Counted from the first letter of the stretch, positions 33,982-43,596 are shown. The stretch is DNA of 64,000 nt from Actinobacteria bacterium 69-20 (GCA_001897425.1 MKSW01000027.1:48499-112498); one strand, 5' to 3'. Numbers and translations: made by a program. The notes: generated by a model from the letters alone, not told the origin.

Positions 33982-34326
33982 CCCGTCCGCGGTGGTGGCC
34001 GAAGGCGGCCGTGGCCGCGCGCCCGGTGGTCGGGCATTCATGAGAATCACAAGCCGTTCCCATGCGTGCGGGGGATTCTTCCGTTATCACACGCATTCGT
34101 CGCTGTGCCGAATGTTGCCGGAGGGCTTCGGTCTTCCCTGAGCCAGAAAGGGTTTCGGACGGCAGAGTGCGGGATGCCCCTCCCGCCACTCACCTCGACG
34201 GTGCCCGCGCCGCTCAGTGCCCGCGCCCTGATGAGTGACCGATCGGTGTTCCGCAGCGCCACGCGCGACGTGGAGATCACGTCGCGACGCGCAGGACATG
34301 GGTTGCTATCGAGGAGGCACTGCACA
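33982..34326. other. 345-bp leader/intergenic region before the amino-acid permease
   Basis: No gene is supported here. A perfect hairpin, CGCGACGTG-gagat-CACGTCGCG, lies at 34264-34286, about 40 nt before the permease start. AGGAGG follows as the ribosome-binding site. Just after the dehydrogenase stop there is a GC-rich imperfect inverted repeat (about 33990-34020) that could be a terminator. I looked for a riboswitch in the long leader and could not match a known class. Confidence 0.45.
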
Positions 34327-36030
34327 ATGGCCACTACTTTCCACGAGATCGAGGTCGTCGCTGGTGACGACCATCGTCTGAAGAAGGACTTCGGCACGGT
34401 CGGTCTGCTCTTCACCGCGATCGGGTCGATCATCGGGTCCGGTTGGTTGTTCAGTTCGTTGAACGCCTCGAAGGAGGCCGGCCCGGCCGCGATCATCTCC
34501 TGGGTCGTCGCGACCGTCATGTTCCTGTTGATCGCGCTGAGTTATGCGGAACTCGGCGTGATGTTCCCGCGCAGCGGCGGTGTCGCCCGCTACCCGCATT
34601 ACGCCTGGGGCTCGTTCGCGAGCTTCTCGATGGGCTGGGTGACGTGGCTCGCGTGCGCCGCGGTGGCGTCGGTCGAGGTCTCGGCCGTGCTGACCTACGC
34701 GACCTCGTACCTGCCGTGGATGGAGCACAAGAACGCGACGCTCACCGCGCCCGGTCTGGTCATCGCGATCGCCATCATGGCCGTGTTCGTGATCGTCAAC
34801 TATTTCGGCGTCAGATGGTTCGCCCGGATCAACAACCTGCTGGTCTGGTGGAAGCTCGCCATGATCGTGCTGGTGATCATCGCGCTCTTGGTCACCGCGT
34901 TCCACGGCGTCAACTTCGGTATTCACACCAGTAACGGCAGCGGGTTCACCCCGTACGGCCTGAAGGGCGCGTTCGAGGCGATACCGGCTGCGGGCATTGC
35001 GTTCTCGTTCCTCGGATGGCGCCAGGGAATCGAGCTGGCCGGGGAGACGCGCAACCCTCGCCGGAATGTGCCGCTCACCGTCATCGGTTCGGTCGTCATC
35101 TGCGGAATCCTGTACATCCTGCTGCAGGTCGCGTTCATCGGCGCCGTGCCGTCGGCCGCCGTCGCCAAGGGCGGCTGGGCCGAGATCGGGTCCAACCTGG
35201 TTGCCAGCGGCGGGGCCTCTGCCACGTTCAGTCCGCTGGCCGTGGTGGCATCGATCTTGGGACTCGGCTGGCTGGCCGGCTTGCTCTATGCCGACGCGAT
35301 CATCTCGCCGTCGGACACCGGCCTGATCTACACCAGCGTCACCGCCCGGATGTCGTACGCGATGGGCCGCAACCGGAACGCGCCGCGAATCCTGGCTCAT
35401 GTCAACGACAATGGGGTGCCCTGGCCGAGCCTGGTCCTCGCCTGGATCGTCGGCTGCATCTTCTTCCTGCCGTTCCCCAGCTGGCAGGCGCTGGTCTCCA
35501 TCGTGACCTCGCTGACGGTGCTGTCCTTCGGGAGCGGCTCCATCGCGCTGCTCACGTTCCGCAAGCAGATCCCGAAACAGGAGCGCCGGTACCGCCAGGG
35601 CGGGGCGTGGATCATCGCGCCGTTGGCGCTGCTATCGACGAACCTGATCATGTACTGGGCGGGCTGGGACCAGGTGTGGAAGATGATGCTCGCGATCGTC
35701 ATCGGCTACATTCTGCTGTGGATCTTCCAAATCGCCGACGCCAGCAGGAATCGCGCCCCGAAACTGGACTTCGCGCACGGCTGGTGGGTGCTCGTCTGGT
35801 TCGCGGGGATCACCGTGGTGAGCTACCTGGGCAACTACTCCGGCACCTCGGCGGTGCACGCCGGCCAGCTCGGCGTGTACAAGTTCGACGGCGGCATCAT
35901 CGCCAACATCATCCTGACCGTGATCGTGCTGGCCTGCGCCTGGTACTGCAAGCTGCCCGGCGAGCGGGTCCAGGAGATCCTGGAGGAGACCGAGGAGAAC
36001 GCGGTGGTCGGCGGTGCGCCGGCGGACTGA
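34327..36030 (+). CDS. APC-family amino-acid permease
   Basis: A 567-aa inner-membrane amino-acid transporter. LKKDFGTVGLLFTAIGSIIGSGWLFSS is the conserved TM1 with the substrate-binding GSIIGSGW. MFPRSGGVARYPHYAWG (TM2/3), GWRQGIELAGETRNPRRNVP (TM6 region) and the TM8 stretch YADAIISPSDTGLIYTSVTARMSYAMGRN are typical of the aspartate/amino-acid permease subgroup. Twelve to fourteen hydrophobic segments are visible. ATG 34327 has GAGGAGG upstream. A strong hairpin terminator follows. Placed after a semialdehyde dehydrogenase, it may import GABA or a related amine; inference. Confidence 0.9.
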   Translation: MATTFHEIEVVAGDDHRLKKDFGTVGLLFTAIGSIIGSGWLFSSLNASKEAGPAAIISWVVATVMFLLIALSYAELGVMFPRSGGVARYPHYAWGSFASFSMGWVTWLACAAVASVEVSAVLTYATSYLPWMEHKNATLTAPGLVIAIAIMAVFVIVNYFGVRWFARINNLLVWWKLAMIVLVIIALLVTAFHGVNFGIHTSNGSGFTPYGLKGAFEAIPAAGIAFSFLGWRQGIELAGETRNPRRNVPLTVIGSVVICGILYILLQVAFIGAVPSAAVAKGGWAEIGSNLVASGGASATFSPLAVVASILGLGWLAGLLYADAIISPSDTGLIYTSVTARMSYAMGRNRNAPRILAHVNDNGVPWPSLVLAWIVGCIFFLPFPSWQALVSIVTSLTVLSFGSGSIALLTFRKQIPKQERRYRQGGAWIIAPLALLSTNLIMYWAGWDQVWKMMLAIVIGYILLWIFQIADASRNRAPKLDFAHGWWVLVWFAGITVVSYLGNYSGTSAVHAGQLGVYKFDGGIIANIILTVIVLACAWYCKLPGERVQEILEETEENAVVGGAPAD

Positions 36031-36079
36031 CGGACGGCGCGCCGGTGGCATGTAGGTATGCCTGGGGCCGGGGCGCACG

Positions 36080-36122
36080 GCCCGGGAGGCGGCCGCCCTT
36101 TGTGCGCGACCGCCTCCCGGGC
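36080..36122. terminator. bidirectional hairpin terminator
   Basis: GCCCGGGAGGCGG and CCGCCTCCCGGGC form a perfect 13-bp stem with a 17-nt loop, midway between the convergent permease and LacI genes. It can end transcription from both sides. Confidence 0.8.
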
Positions 36123-36128
36123 GACCGT

Positions 36129-37181
36129 TCACCGATCGGGCGGCACCGGCCCGGTCGATTCGCGCAGCAGCAGCGCGGTGCTCAGGCGCTGTTGTCGTGG
36201 CTCGGGTTCGACCGATCCGTTGATGGCCTCGATGAGGTAATCGGCGGCGAGCCGGCCCTTGGTGGCGATCGGCTGGCGGATGGTGGTCAAGGTCGGGGTG
36301 GTCCAACTCGATTCAGCGAGGTCGTCGAATCCGGAGACGGACAGTTGCGACGGGATATCGACGCCGGCCTCGCGCGCGGCGTCGAGGATCCCGTAGGCGA
36401 TCACATCGCTGAACGCGACTATCGCGGTCGGCCGTTCGTGCCGCGACCACAAGTCCTTGAACGCGTCGACGCCCCCGGCGCGCGTGCACGGTACCTCGAC
36501 GACGGTCACCTCCTCGCTGTCGGGTGTGAGGCCCGCTGATGCGAGACCCTTGATCGCACCCTCCATGCGGCGCAGAACGGGTCCGCGCCAGTGTCGGTAT
36601 CCGCCGTCGATCCCGGTTTCGATGACGGCGAACGCGATGCGTCGGTGGCCGTGGGCGAGCAGATGTTCCACGACGTCCGCGATGCCGCTGCCGTCCTCGA
36701 TATCGACGCTAGGCACCCCGTCGTGCCATTCGCTGTCGACGAGAACGAAGGGGATCCCGCGTTTGCGGAGCGCCTGGACCTCGCCGCGGTCGGATTCGAG
36801 CCCGGCGACGATGAAACCGTCGACGGCCGCGTAGGGGATGGTCTTGAGCATCGATCCGCGCAGCGGCGGGGCCAGCAGCAGCGTGTATCCCTCCCGGTTG
36901 CAGACCTGGCCGACCCCTTGCAGAAACATTGAGTAGTAAGGGTTTTCGAAGACTTTGCCGATCTGTTGGGGGAGGAGGAGGCCGAGGCTCCCGGTGCGCC
37001 TGGTGCGCAGCATGCGAGCGGTCGGATCCTGGCTGAAGCCGAGTTCGTCCGCAGCGGCAAGGATTCGGCGCAGGGTGTCTTCCGAGAGTTTCGATGCGTC
37101 GTTGAACGCGAGCGAGACGGCCGATTTCGAGACGCCCGCGTGCTCGGCGACATCCTTCATAGTCGTTCGGCGCGCCGCCAT
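36129..37181 (-). CDS. LacI-family transcriptional regulator
   Basis: A 350-aa LacI-type repressor. The N-terminal helix-turn-helix and hinge are TTMKDVAEHAGVSKSAVSLAFND and RRILAAADELGFSQDPTARMLR. The effector domain has VDGFIVAGLES, HLLAHGHRRIAFAV and SVSGFDDLAESSWTTPTLTTIRQP, as in maltose/alpha-glucoside regulators. Its start overlaps the stop of the GH13 gene (TGATG), so it is the last gene of the importer operon. It probably represses this locus and responds to a malto-oligosaccharide-type ligand. Operators were not identified with confidence. Confidence 0.92.
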   Translation of the reverse strand: MAARRTTMKDVAEHAGVSKSAVSLAFNDASKLSEDTLRRILAAADELGFSQDPTARMLRTRRTGSLGLLLPQQIGKVFENPYYSMFLQGVGQVCNREGYTLLLAPPLRGSMLKTIPYAAVDGFIVAGLESDRGEVQALRKRGIPFVLVDSEWHDGVPSVDIEDGSGIADVVEHLLAHGHRRIAFAVIETGIDGGYRHWRGPVLRRMEGAIKGLASAGLTPDSEEVTVVEVPCTRAGGVDAFKDLWSRHERPTAIVAFSDVIAYGILDAAREAGVDIPSQLSVSGFDDLAESSWTTPTLTTIRQPIATKGRLAADYLIEAINGSVEPEPRQQRLSTALLLRESTGPVPPDR

Positions 37182-38512
37182 CACACAGCCCCCAGAATCG
37201 CGCTGCCGTGCGCGGCGACATGAATGGGCTCTGACGTGAGTCGGGACAGCGACGGGTGAGCCCAAGGATCGAGTATGACGCCGTTCCCGCGATGTGCGAT
37301 GACCACGGCGGTGTGCCCGCCGAAGGTCCGTTCGACCATCAGCGTGTCGGGATCCAGCGCCCACACCTCTTGGTCTCCTCTTCGTAGCGCCTCGCTGCCC
37401 TGTCGCATTCGCCCGAGGTCCCGAATGCCGTCGATGAGCGCGCGAGACCATCGGGTCTCGTCCCATTCCATACCCGCGCGGCAGCCGGGGTCGTTGCCCC
37501 CGATCATCCCGACCTCGTCCCCGTAGTAGATCATCGGCGAGCCCTGGCACGCGAACATCAGGGTGAAGGCCAGCAGTGTCGCGTCGTCGTTGCCCTGGTG
37601 CCGGGTCAGCACGCGTTCCGTGTCGTGGCTCCCGAGCAGGTTGAGCATGCCGCGGCGATAATCGACGGGAATTCGAGAGCTCAGCCGGCGCAAGCTTTCT
37701 GCGGTCTGCTGCGCGTCACGTGTCCGGTCGGCGGTGAATCCCAGGATCAGGTCGCGAAGCGAGTAGTTCATGGTGCCGTCGGCGGTGTCTCCGCGCAGCC
37801 ACTCCTCGGGATCGCGCCATTCCTCGGCCACGATATAAAGATCGGTGTCGATGCCCTTGACGCATTTCCGGAACTGCCGCCAGAAGCTCGTCGGCACGAA
37901 ATACGGCACGTCGAGCCGCCACCCGTCGATGCCCTGCTCGATCCAATGGCGCGCGACCGAGAGGTGATGGGCGCGGACCTCGGGGTTGTACGTGTTCCAC
38001 TTGGGCAGGTAGTAGCAGCCGGAACAGGTCTGGTAGTTCGGCTCCGGCTCGGCTCGGACGGGGAAATCCTCGGTGAAGAACCAATTCACGTAAGGCGAGT
38101 TCGCCTCGTGGGCGACGACGTCTTGAAATGCCCCATGGCCGTTGCCGCAATGGTTGAAAACCCCGTCGAGGACGACCCGCATCCCTCGGCGGTGGCAGGC
38201 ATCCAGCAGCTGCCGGAACGACGCGAGATCGCCGAGCCGGTGGTCGATCCGGAAGTAGTCGACCGCGTCATAGCGATGGTTGGTGCGGGCCTCGAAGATC
38301 GGCGTGAGGTACAGCGCGTTGACCCCGAGGCCCTGGATGTGGTCGAGGTGGTCGATGATTCCCTGCAGGTCGCCGCCGAGGAAGTTGTCGCGTGTCGGCG
38401 CGGCGTTCCAGGGTTCGGCATCCGGTGGCGTGAGCGACGGGTCGCCGCTCGCGAACCGCTCCGGAAAGATCTGGTAGAAGACGGCGTCTTTCAACCATTC
38501 GGGTGCAGCCAT
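37181..38512 (-). CDS. GH13 alpha-glycosidase, cyclomaltodextrinase/neopullulanase-like
   Basis: A cytoplasmic GH13 enzyme, 443 aa. The start APEWLKDAVFYQIFPERFASGD is typical of neopullulanase-like members lacking the N-terminal starch domain. Conserved regions: DGVFNHCGNGH (I), GWRLDVPYF with the nucleophile (about 199, II), VAEEWRD with the acid/base (about 228, III) and GSHDTERVL (about 292, IV). It hydrolyses internalised maltodextrins. It lies between the permease and LacI genes of the same operon; the ATG at 38512 is 5 bp past the permease stop. Confidence 0.9.
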   Translation of the reverse strand: MAAPEWLKDAVFYQIFPERFASGDPSLTPPDAEPWNAAPTRDNFLGGDLQGIIDHLDHIQGLGVNALYLTPIFEARTNHRYDAVDYFRIDHRLGDLASFRQLLDACHRRGMRVVLDGVFNHCGNGHGAFQDVVAHEANSPYVNWFFTEDFPVRAEPEPNYQTCSGCYYLPKWNTYNPEVRAHHLSVARHWIEQGIDGWRLDVPYFVPTSFWRQFRKCVKGIDTDLYIVAEEWRDPEEWLRGDTADGTMNYSLRDLILGFTADRTRDAQQTAESLRRLSSRIPVDYRRGMLNLLGSHDTERVLTRHQGNDDATLLAFTLMFACQGSPMIYYGDEVGMIGGNDPGCRAGMEWDETRWSRALIDGIRDLGRMRQGSEALRRGDQEVWALDPDTLMVERTFGGHTAVVIAHRGNGVILDPWAHPSLSRLTSEPIHVAAHGSAILGAV

Positions 38513-38517
38513 CGCGG

Positions 38518-39339
38518 TCAGTCCTTCAGTCCGGTCGTGGCGATTCCGCGCACGAGGGCGCGCTGGCAGAACAGGAAGACGACGATGCTGGGCACCGTTG
38601 CGGTCAGTGTGCCGGCCATGAGGTAGTTCCAGCTCGTCCCGTAGCGGCCGACGAATGCCGCCAGGCCGATCTGGATGGTTCGCGAACCGTCCGTATTGGT
38701 GACGAGCAACGGCCACAGGAAATCGTTCCAGGCGAACAGGAAGCTGAAGATCGCCAGGGTGGCGAACGCGGGTTTGCTTAAGGGAGCGACGATCCGGAAG
38801 AACACGCCGGCGCGGCTGCACCCGTCGATGCGGGCGGCGTCGTCGAGTTCGGCGGGCAAGGAGACGAAGTACTGGCGCAGCAGGATGATGCCGAACACGT
38901 CGGCGAGACGTGGCACGATCAGCGCGGCGTAGCTGTCGATCCAGCCGAGGTCCGCGACGATCGAGTAGGCGGGGATGATCGTCACGAATGTCGGCACCAT
39001 CAAAGCGGCCAGCAGGATGACGAAAATGCTGCGCCGGAACGGGAACTCGAGGCGTGCGAACGCGTAGGCGGCGAGCGCGTCGCACACCACATGGCCGGCG
39101 ACGATGCCGATCATCATGATGATGCTATTGAGGTAGTACTGCCCGAACGGCGCCGCTGTCCAGGCGCGAGCGTAGTTCTCCCAATGCCACGCCGTGGGGA
39201 AAACCGATGTGTTCGTGTAGGTTTCGGCGCGCGTCTGCAGGGACGTGGTGAACATCCACAAGAACGGCACGATCACGAACGCCGCGCCCGCGAGCAGGAC
39301 GAGATGGCGTGCCAGGCTCGACATCGTTCGCGCCGTCAT
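38518..39339 (-). CDS. sugar ABC transporter permease, MalG type
   Basis: A 273-aa permease of the carbohydrate CUT1 family with six hydrophobic segments. The EAA motif is LPAELDDAARIDGCSRAGVFFRIVAPLSKPA (about 170-200). WNDFLWPLLVTN and GLAAFVGRYGTSWNYLMAG are typical MalG-like features. Its start overlaps the upstream permease stop (ATGA). No ATPase gene is in the operon. Confidence 0.92.
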   Translation of the reverse strand: MTARTMSSLARHLVLLAGAAFVIVPFLWMFTTSLQTRAETYTNTSVFPTAWHWENYARAWTAAPFGQYYLNSIIMMIGIVAGHVVCDALAAYAFARLEFPFRRSIFVILLAALMVPTFVTIIPAYSIVADLGWIDSYAALIVPRLADVFGIILLRQYFVSLPAELDDAARIDGCSRAGVFFRIVAPLSKPAFATLAIFSFLFAWNDFLWPLLVTNTDGSRTIQIGLAAFVGRYGTSWNYLMAGTLTATVPSIVVFLFCQRALVRGIATTGLKD

Positions 39340-40310
39340 GGCCGTTCCTTGCTGGAACCGTTGACGCGGCCGGAACCGTTCGCGCGCCACTGGACGAGCG
39401 TGATGCCCAGCACCAGGATCAACGTCACAAACGCGATCGCGGTGCCGTATCCGAAGTCGCCGAGGCGAAACGCGGTGCGGTACATGAACATTCCCAGGAC
39501 GTCGGTTCCGCCGCGCGGCCCACCGCCGGTGAGTACGTAGACCAGATCGAAGGCCTGGAAGCTGGTGATGAGTGCCTGGATGACGACGAAGAACGTCATC
39601 GGGGCGAGCAGCGGCACGGTGACGAACCGGATGCGCTGCCACAGGGATGCGCCGTCCAATTGGGCTGCCTCGTAGACGCTGGTCGGGAGGGCTTGCAGAG
39701 CCGTCAGGTACAAGATCGCGTTGAACCCGATGTTCTTCCACACGGTCAGCAAGGTGAGCGCGCCGAGCGCCAACCAGCGCTGCTGCAACCAGTCCGGGCC
39801 CGCGATGCCGACCTGGCCGAGCAGGGCATTGACGAATCCGGCCGGGTCGAGCATGTATTTCCACACGATCGCCGCGGCCACGGACGACGTCACAGCCGGC
39901 AGAAAATAGACGGTGCGGTAGAAGCCGCGTCCGCGCAGCGGCGCATCCAGCAGCAGCGCGATCGCGAGCCCGGTCACCACGGAGAGCACGCACACGCCGG
40001 CCGCGTAGGCCAGGGTGACGGCGAGACTGTTCCAGAACTCCGGGTCGTGCGCCAGGCGGAGGTAGTTCGCAAGTCCCACAAACGGTTTCGTCGGTGCGAA
40101 TCCGTTCCACGAGGTGAGGCTCACATACCCGGCGTCGATGATCGGGTAGAGCACGAACACGCCGAGCACGACGGCCGCGGGGGCGAGGAACACGAACGCG
40201 GTGAGCGTCTGCTCCCGGTCCCACCTGCGCGGACGCCCCGCGCGTACGGCGGAACCGCCCGAGGGCGCTGTCCCCGGACGGTTCCGCCGTGCTGTGGACG
40301 CGATCGTCAC
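39336..40310 (-). CDS. sugar ABC transporter permease, MalF type
   Basis: A 324-aa CUT1-family permease. After a basic ~40-residue N-terminus come six helices, the first being LTAFVFLAPAAVVLGVFVLYPI. The EAA loop is LPTSVYEAAQLDGASLWQRIRFVTVPLLAPM, and the family motif VYVLTGGGPRGGTDVLGMFMYRTAF follows. GTG 40310 just after the binding-protein stop is chosen rather than the ORF-track start at 40376, which lies inside the upstream gene. It forms a heterodimer with the next permease. Confidence 0.88.
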   Translation of the reverse strand: MTIASTARRNRPGTAPSGGSAVRAGRPRRWDREQTLTAFVFLAPAAVVLGVFVLYPIIDAGYVSLTSWNGFAPTKPFVGLANYLRLAHDPEFWNSLAVTLAYAAGVCVLSVVTGLAIALLLDAPLRGRGFYRTVYFLPAVTSSVAAAIVWKYMLDPAGFVNALLGQVGIAGPDWLQQRWLALGALTLLTVWKNIGFNAILYLTALQALPTSVYEAAQLDGASLWQRIRFVTVPLLAPMTFFVVIQALITSFQAFDLVYVLTGGGPRGGTDVLGMFMYRTAFRLGDFGYGTAIAFVTLILVLGITLVQWRANGSGRVNGSSKERP

Positions 40311-40314
40311 GCGG

Positions 40315-41676
40315 TCAGCCGCCTGCGATGACGGCGTTGACGGCCTTCTCGGCATTGGCGAGTGCCGCGTCGACACTCACCTGGCCGGCGAACGCCTTCT
40401 CCATCTCCTTCGCGAACGCGAAGGAGATCTTCGGGTAGAGCGGCGTGTTCGGGCGGGCGTGCGCATCGGCCATCTGCTCGACGAACGGGCGAAGGCGCGG
40501 CTGCTTGGAATCGACCCAGCCGAGGTAGTCGCTGCCGGTGGCCACCGAGTTCAGCACCGGGAGCATGCCGGTGGCCTCGCTCCACTTGGTGACCTGCGTC
40601 GGGTTCAGGAACCACGTCAGGAAGTCCGCGGCGGCCTTGGCTTTCGCATCCGAATTGTTGAACACCATCGCCTGCTCGCCACCGAGGTTGGTGGCCGGTT
40701 TCCCGTCTGCCGGGTACGGGGCCTTCGCGACGCCGAAGTCGAACGGCGGGTCCGGTGCCCAGATTCCGACCATCCACGAGCCTTCCTGCGCGGAGCCGCC
40801 CTGACCCTTCTCGAACTCGCCCCACTTGCCGTAGGGGCTCGCTCCCGAGTTGATCAGATCCATCCAGAACTGCGCGGCCTTCTTACCTGCCGGCGTGTTG
40901 AACGCCGCCGCCGAGTTGTCCGGCGTGAGGAACTCGCCGCCGGCCTGCCACAGGTTGACCTGGAAGTTCCACGTCAGGCCCTCCCCGTTGTCGCCGGCCT
41001 GGGTGAACAGGTCGTATCCGGGCTTGCCGGTCTTCGCCAGGATCTGCTTCGCGTCGGCCTCGAGTTCCGCCCAGGTGGTGGGCGGCTTCTCCGGGTCGAG
41101 TCCGGCCTGTTTGAACAACGTCTTGTTGTACATGTATGCGAGGTTGTTCGCCGAGACGGGCACCGAGACCTGCTTCCCGTCGATCTTTCCGAACGAGGTG
41201 AGCGCCGGGTTGATGTCCTTCAGCGTGTCGGCGGGCATCAGACCGGACAGGTCGGCCAGCGTGCCGATCTGGTTGATCTGCGGGACCCACACGAGGTCGC
41301 CGATCGCGATGTCGGGCAGCGTCTTCGACGTGGCCGAGGCCCGCAGTTTCGTCAGGAAGTCGGCGTTCGGCACATTCGACGTAGTGACGGTGACGTTCGA
41401 TTGCGACGCGTTGTACTCCTTGACCATCGCGTCGAAGGTATCGGCGTTGGCGCCGTCCCAGTAATGCCACACGGTCACGTCGACGTGCTCGGCGGGCGCA
41501 TCCGAGCTGGAGCTGCCGGGGTTACTCGAGCCGCTCCCGCCCGCGGGCGAGCTACTCGAATTCGAGTCCTTGGCCGTCGACGATCCGGCTGCGCCGTTCG
41601 TCGATGAGGCGCAGCCCGTGACGGCGAGGATCCCCGCCATCACGACGGCGCCCACGGTACGTGCTTTCCAGTGCAT
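40315..41676 (-). CDS. sugar ABC transporter substrate-binding lipoprotein
   Basis: A 453-aa extracytoplasmic binding protein of the CUT1 cluster. A lipoprotein signal (MHWKARTVGAVVMAGILAVTGCASS) is followed by a Ser/Gly/Asn linker. The binding fold starts at VDVTVWHYWDGANADTFDAMVKEYN and includes PDIAIGDLVWVPQINQ and YMYNKTLFKQAGLDPEKPPTTW. By context it binds malto-oligosaccharides or a related alpha-glucan. First gene of the importer operon; the alpha-glucosidase lies upstream on the same strand, 59 bp away. Confidence 0.92.
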   Translation of the reverse strand: MHWKARTVGAVVMAGILAVTGCASSTNGAAGSSTAKDSNSSSSPAGGSGSSNPGSSSSDAPAEHVDVTVWHYWDGANADTFDAMVKEYNASQSNVTVTTSNVPNADFLTKLRASATSKTLPDIAIGDLVWVPQINQIGTLADLSGLMPADTLKDINPALTSFGKIDGKQVSVPVSANNLAYMYNKTLFKQAGLDPEKPPTTWAELEADAKQILAKTGKPGYDLFTQAGDNGEGLTWNFQVNLWQAGGEFLTPDNSAAAFNTPAGKKAAQFWMDLINSGASPYGKWGEFEKGQGGSAQEGSWMVGIWAPDPPFDFGVAKAPYPADGKPATNLGGEQAMVFNNSDAKAKAAADFLTWFLNPTQVTKWSEATGMLPVLNSVATGSDYLGWVDSKQPRLRPFVEQMADAHARPNTPLYPKISFAFAKEMEKAFAGQVSVDAALANAEKAVNAVIAGG

Positions 41677-41698
41677 CGTTACTCCCTACTGTGTCGGT

Positions 41699-41712
41699 GA
41701 CGTCGTGACGTC
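41699..41712. promoter_or_regulatory. GACGTC-GT-GACGTC inverted repeat before the importer operon
   Basis: Two copies of the palindrome GACGTC separated by 2 bp lie 22 bp upstream of the binding-protein gene. The symmetric site could be an operator for the local LacI regulator. Position and symmetry are the only evidence. Confidence 0.3.
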
Positions 41713-41735
41713 GATGGGCGGGGTGGAGATGTCGT

Positions 41736-43421
41736 TCACGATCGGCGGAACCAGGCCGCACTGTCCGGCGAAAGCGTCCGTCCGTCGGTGTGCTGGGCCG
41801 TACACACGACGGGATCGCCGAGATTCCATTCGGTGGGAATGAGACATGCGGTGCTGCCCATGTTCACGACGCAGGAGGCATCGCCACGGCGGAACGCCAG
41901 GACTCCGTCATCGGCGTCGATCCACTGCAAGTGCGCCGCTCCCGCGAACAGGTCCCGCCGAACCGTCAGCAGTCGGCGGTAGATGGCCAGCGTGGAGTTC
42001 TCATCTCGTTTTTGTGCGTCGCGTGCGAAGGGCGCGAACCAGGGCGGCTGGGGCAACCACGGTTCGGCCGCCGCGGTCGGCGGGCTGAAGCCGAGTGCGC
42101 GCCCGGGTGCACTCCATGGGAGCGGCACGCGACAGCCATCCCGGCCCAGTTCCGCGCCGCTCGACCGGTGCCAGATCGGATCCTGCCGCGAAGCATCGGG
42201 CAGGTCCAGGGCCTCCGGCAGCCCGAGCTCCTCGCCCTGATACAGGTAGGCCGTGCCGGGCAGCGCCAGCAGGAGTGCGGCGGCGGCAGTGGCGCGGCGA
42301 ACCCCGAGATCGACATCGACCGGGCCGGTCCGGCGTGCCGCCGAGATCATGTCCGACGGGTCCGGTGTGTCAAGGATCTGGGTCTGGCCGTAGCGAGTCA
42401 CCGCGCGGTGCACGTCGTGATTCGACAGCGCCCACGCTGGCGCAGGCCCGGCCGTGGCGAGGCCTCGGTTGATCGCGGCCCGCATGTGCGCTGCGCTCCA
42501 CGGCTGGACCAACAGGTCGAACCAGAACGCCTGATGGAGCTCGTCCGGACGGATGTATGCGGCCAGCCGGTCGGGGGACGGCACCCATATTTCGCCGACG
42601 AAATACCGCGGCTCCGGGTAGGAGTCGCCGACGCGTCGCCACGACCGGTAGATGTCGTGCACCTCCGGCTGATCCCACATGGCGACGTTGTGTCCCCGCG
42701 TGCCGTCGTCGTCGATCGGCTGGTCGGGCAGGCCCGCGGCCTTGATGTGTCCGTGTGCCACATCGATCCGGAACCCGTCGACCCCGCGGGCGAACCAGAA
42801 GCGCAAGATGTCCTCGAAGTAGCGGGCCACCGCGGGGTTTCGCCAGTTCAGGTCCGGCTGGCCAGGGTCGAACGAGTGCAGGTACCACTGGTTTCCCGCG
42901 CCGCCGGCCCGATCTTCCCGGGTCCACGCCGGGCCGCCGAAGACACTGAGCCAATTGTTCGGCGGGCGGTCCCCGTCCTCGCCTCGGCCGTCGCGGAACA
43001 GGAATCGGTCCCGTTCGGCGCTGCCAGGTTCGCTGGTGAGAGCGCGCCGGAACCACTCGTGCTGATCTGAGCAGTGGTTCGCGACCAGGTCCATCAGGAC
43101 GCGTAGTCCGACATCGTGGGCGCGCCGAACCATCTCGTCGAATTCGGCCATGGTGCCGTAGCTGGGATCGATCGCCGTGTAGTCGGCGATGTCGTATCCG
43201 TGATCACGCTGCGGCGATACGTAGCAGGGGTTCAGCCAGATCGCGTCACAACCGAGGTCCGCGATTTCGTCCAGGCTTGCGGTCAAGCCGGCAAGATCGC
43301 CGATGCCGTCACCGTTTCCGTCGCGGAAGGACCGGAGGTACACCTGGTAGACGACGGCACTCTCCCACGCGAAGGCAGTCCGCGAGTCCGTGTGCGGTCG
43401 GACCTCTTCAGCTGTTGTCAC
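41736..43421 (-). CDS. GH13 alpha-glucosidase (oligo-1,6-glucosidase-like)
   Basis: A 561-aa cytoplasmic alpha-glucosidase. WESAVVYQVYLRSFRDGNGDGIGDLAGL is the GH13 opening with the calcium-type DGNGDGIGD loop. The four conserved regions are DLVANHCSDQH, GFRIDVAHG (nucleophile, about 216), VGEIWVPS (acid/base, about 276) and LSNHDVHRA (about 333). YLYQGEELGLPEA is typical of oligo-1,6-glucosidase/sucrose isomerase relatives. GTG 43421 has GAGAGGGA upstream. First gene of the leftward alpha-glucan locus; releases glucose that PpgK could phosphorylate. Confidence 0.9.
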   Translation of the reverse strand: MTTAEEVRPHTDSRTAFAWESAVVYQVYLRSFRDGNGDGIGDLAGLTASLDEIADLGCDAIWLNPCYVSPQRDHGYDIADYTAIDPSYGTMAEFDEMVRRAHDVGLRVLMDLVANHCSDQHEWFRRALTSEPGSAERDRFLFRDGRGEDGDRPPNNWLSVFGGPAWTREDRAGGAGNQWYLHSFDPGQPDLNWRNPAVARYFEDILRFWFARGVDGFRIDVAHGHIKAAGLPDQPIDDDGTRGHNVAMWDQPEVHDIYRSWRRVGDSYPEPRYFVGEIWVPSPDRLAAYIRPDELHQAFWFDLLVQPWSAAHMRAAINRGLATAGPAPAWALSNHDVHRAVTRYGQTQILDTPDPSDMISAARRTGPVDVDLGVRRATAAAALLLALPGTAYLYQGEELGLPEALDLPDASRQDPIWHRSSGAELGRDGCRVPLPWSAPGRALGFSPPTAAAEPWLPQPPWFAPFARDAQKRDENSTLAIYRRLLTVRRDLFAGAAHLQWIDADDGVLAFRRGDASCVVNMGSTACLIPTEWNLGDPVVCTAQHTDGRTLSPDSAAWFRRS

Positions 43422-43596
43422 GTGGGCGCATCCCTCTCCGTGCTGGGCGGTGTCGGCCCGTTTGGTGACCTGCAGGCGCCGGGGGACGACGTTTCTCGCC
43501 CTGGCTTACGTGTTTACTAGACCGATCCAATAGCGCGTCGAACCGGCTGTCAAGACTCGGTCGGTTACGGATGTATAACGCTTCGCGGGGGCCGGC

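Noticed and set aside
34066-34326. Extended N-terminus of the amino-acid permease in the ORF track
   Set aside because: The AGGAGG site and the conserved TM1 place the start at 34327; the upstream part contains the hairpin and is non-coding.
33982-34326. Possible riboswitch upstream of the amino-acid permease
   Set aside because: I could not match conserved cores of known classes; only a simple hairpin is supported.
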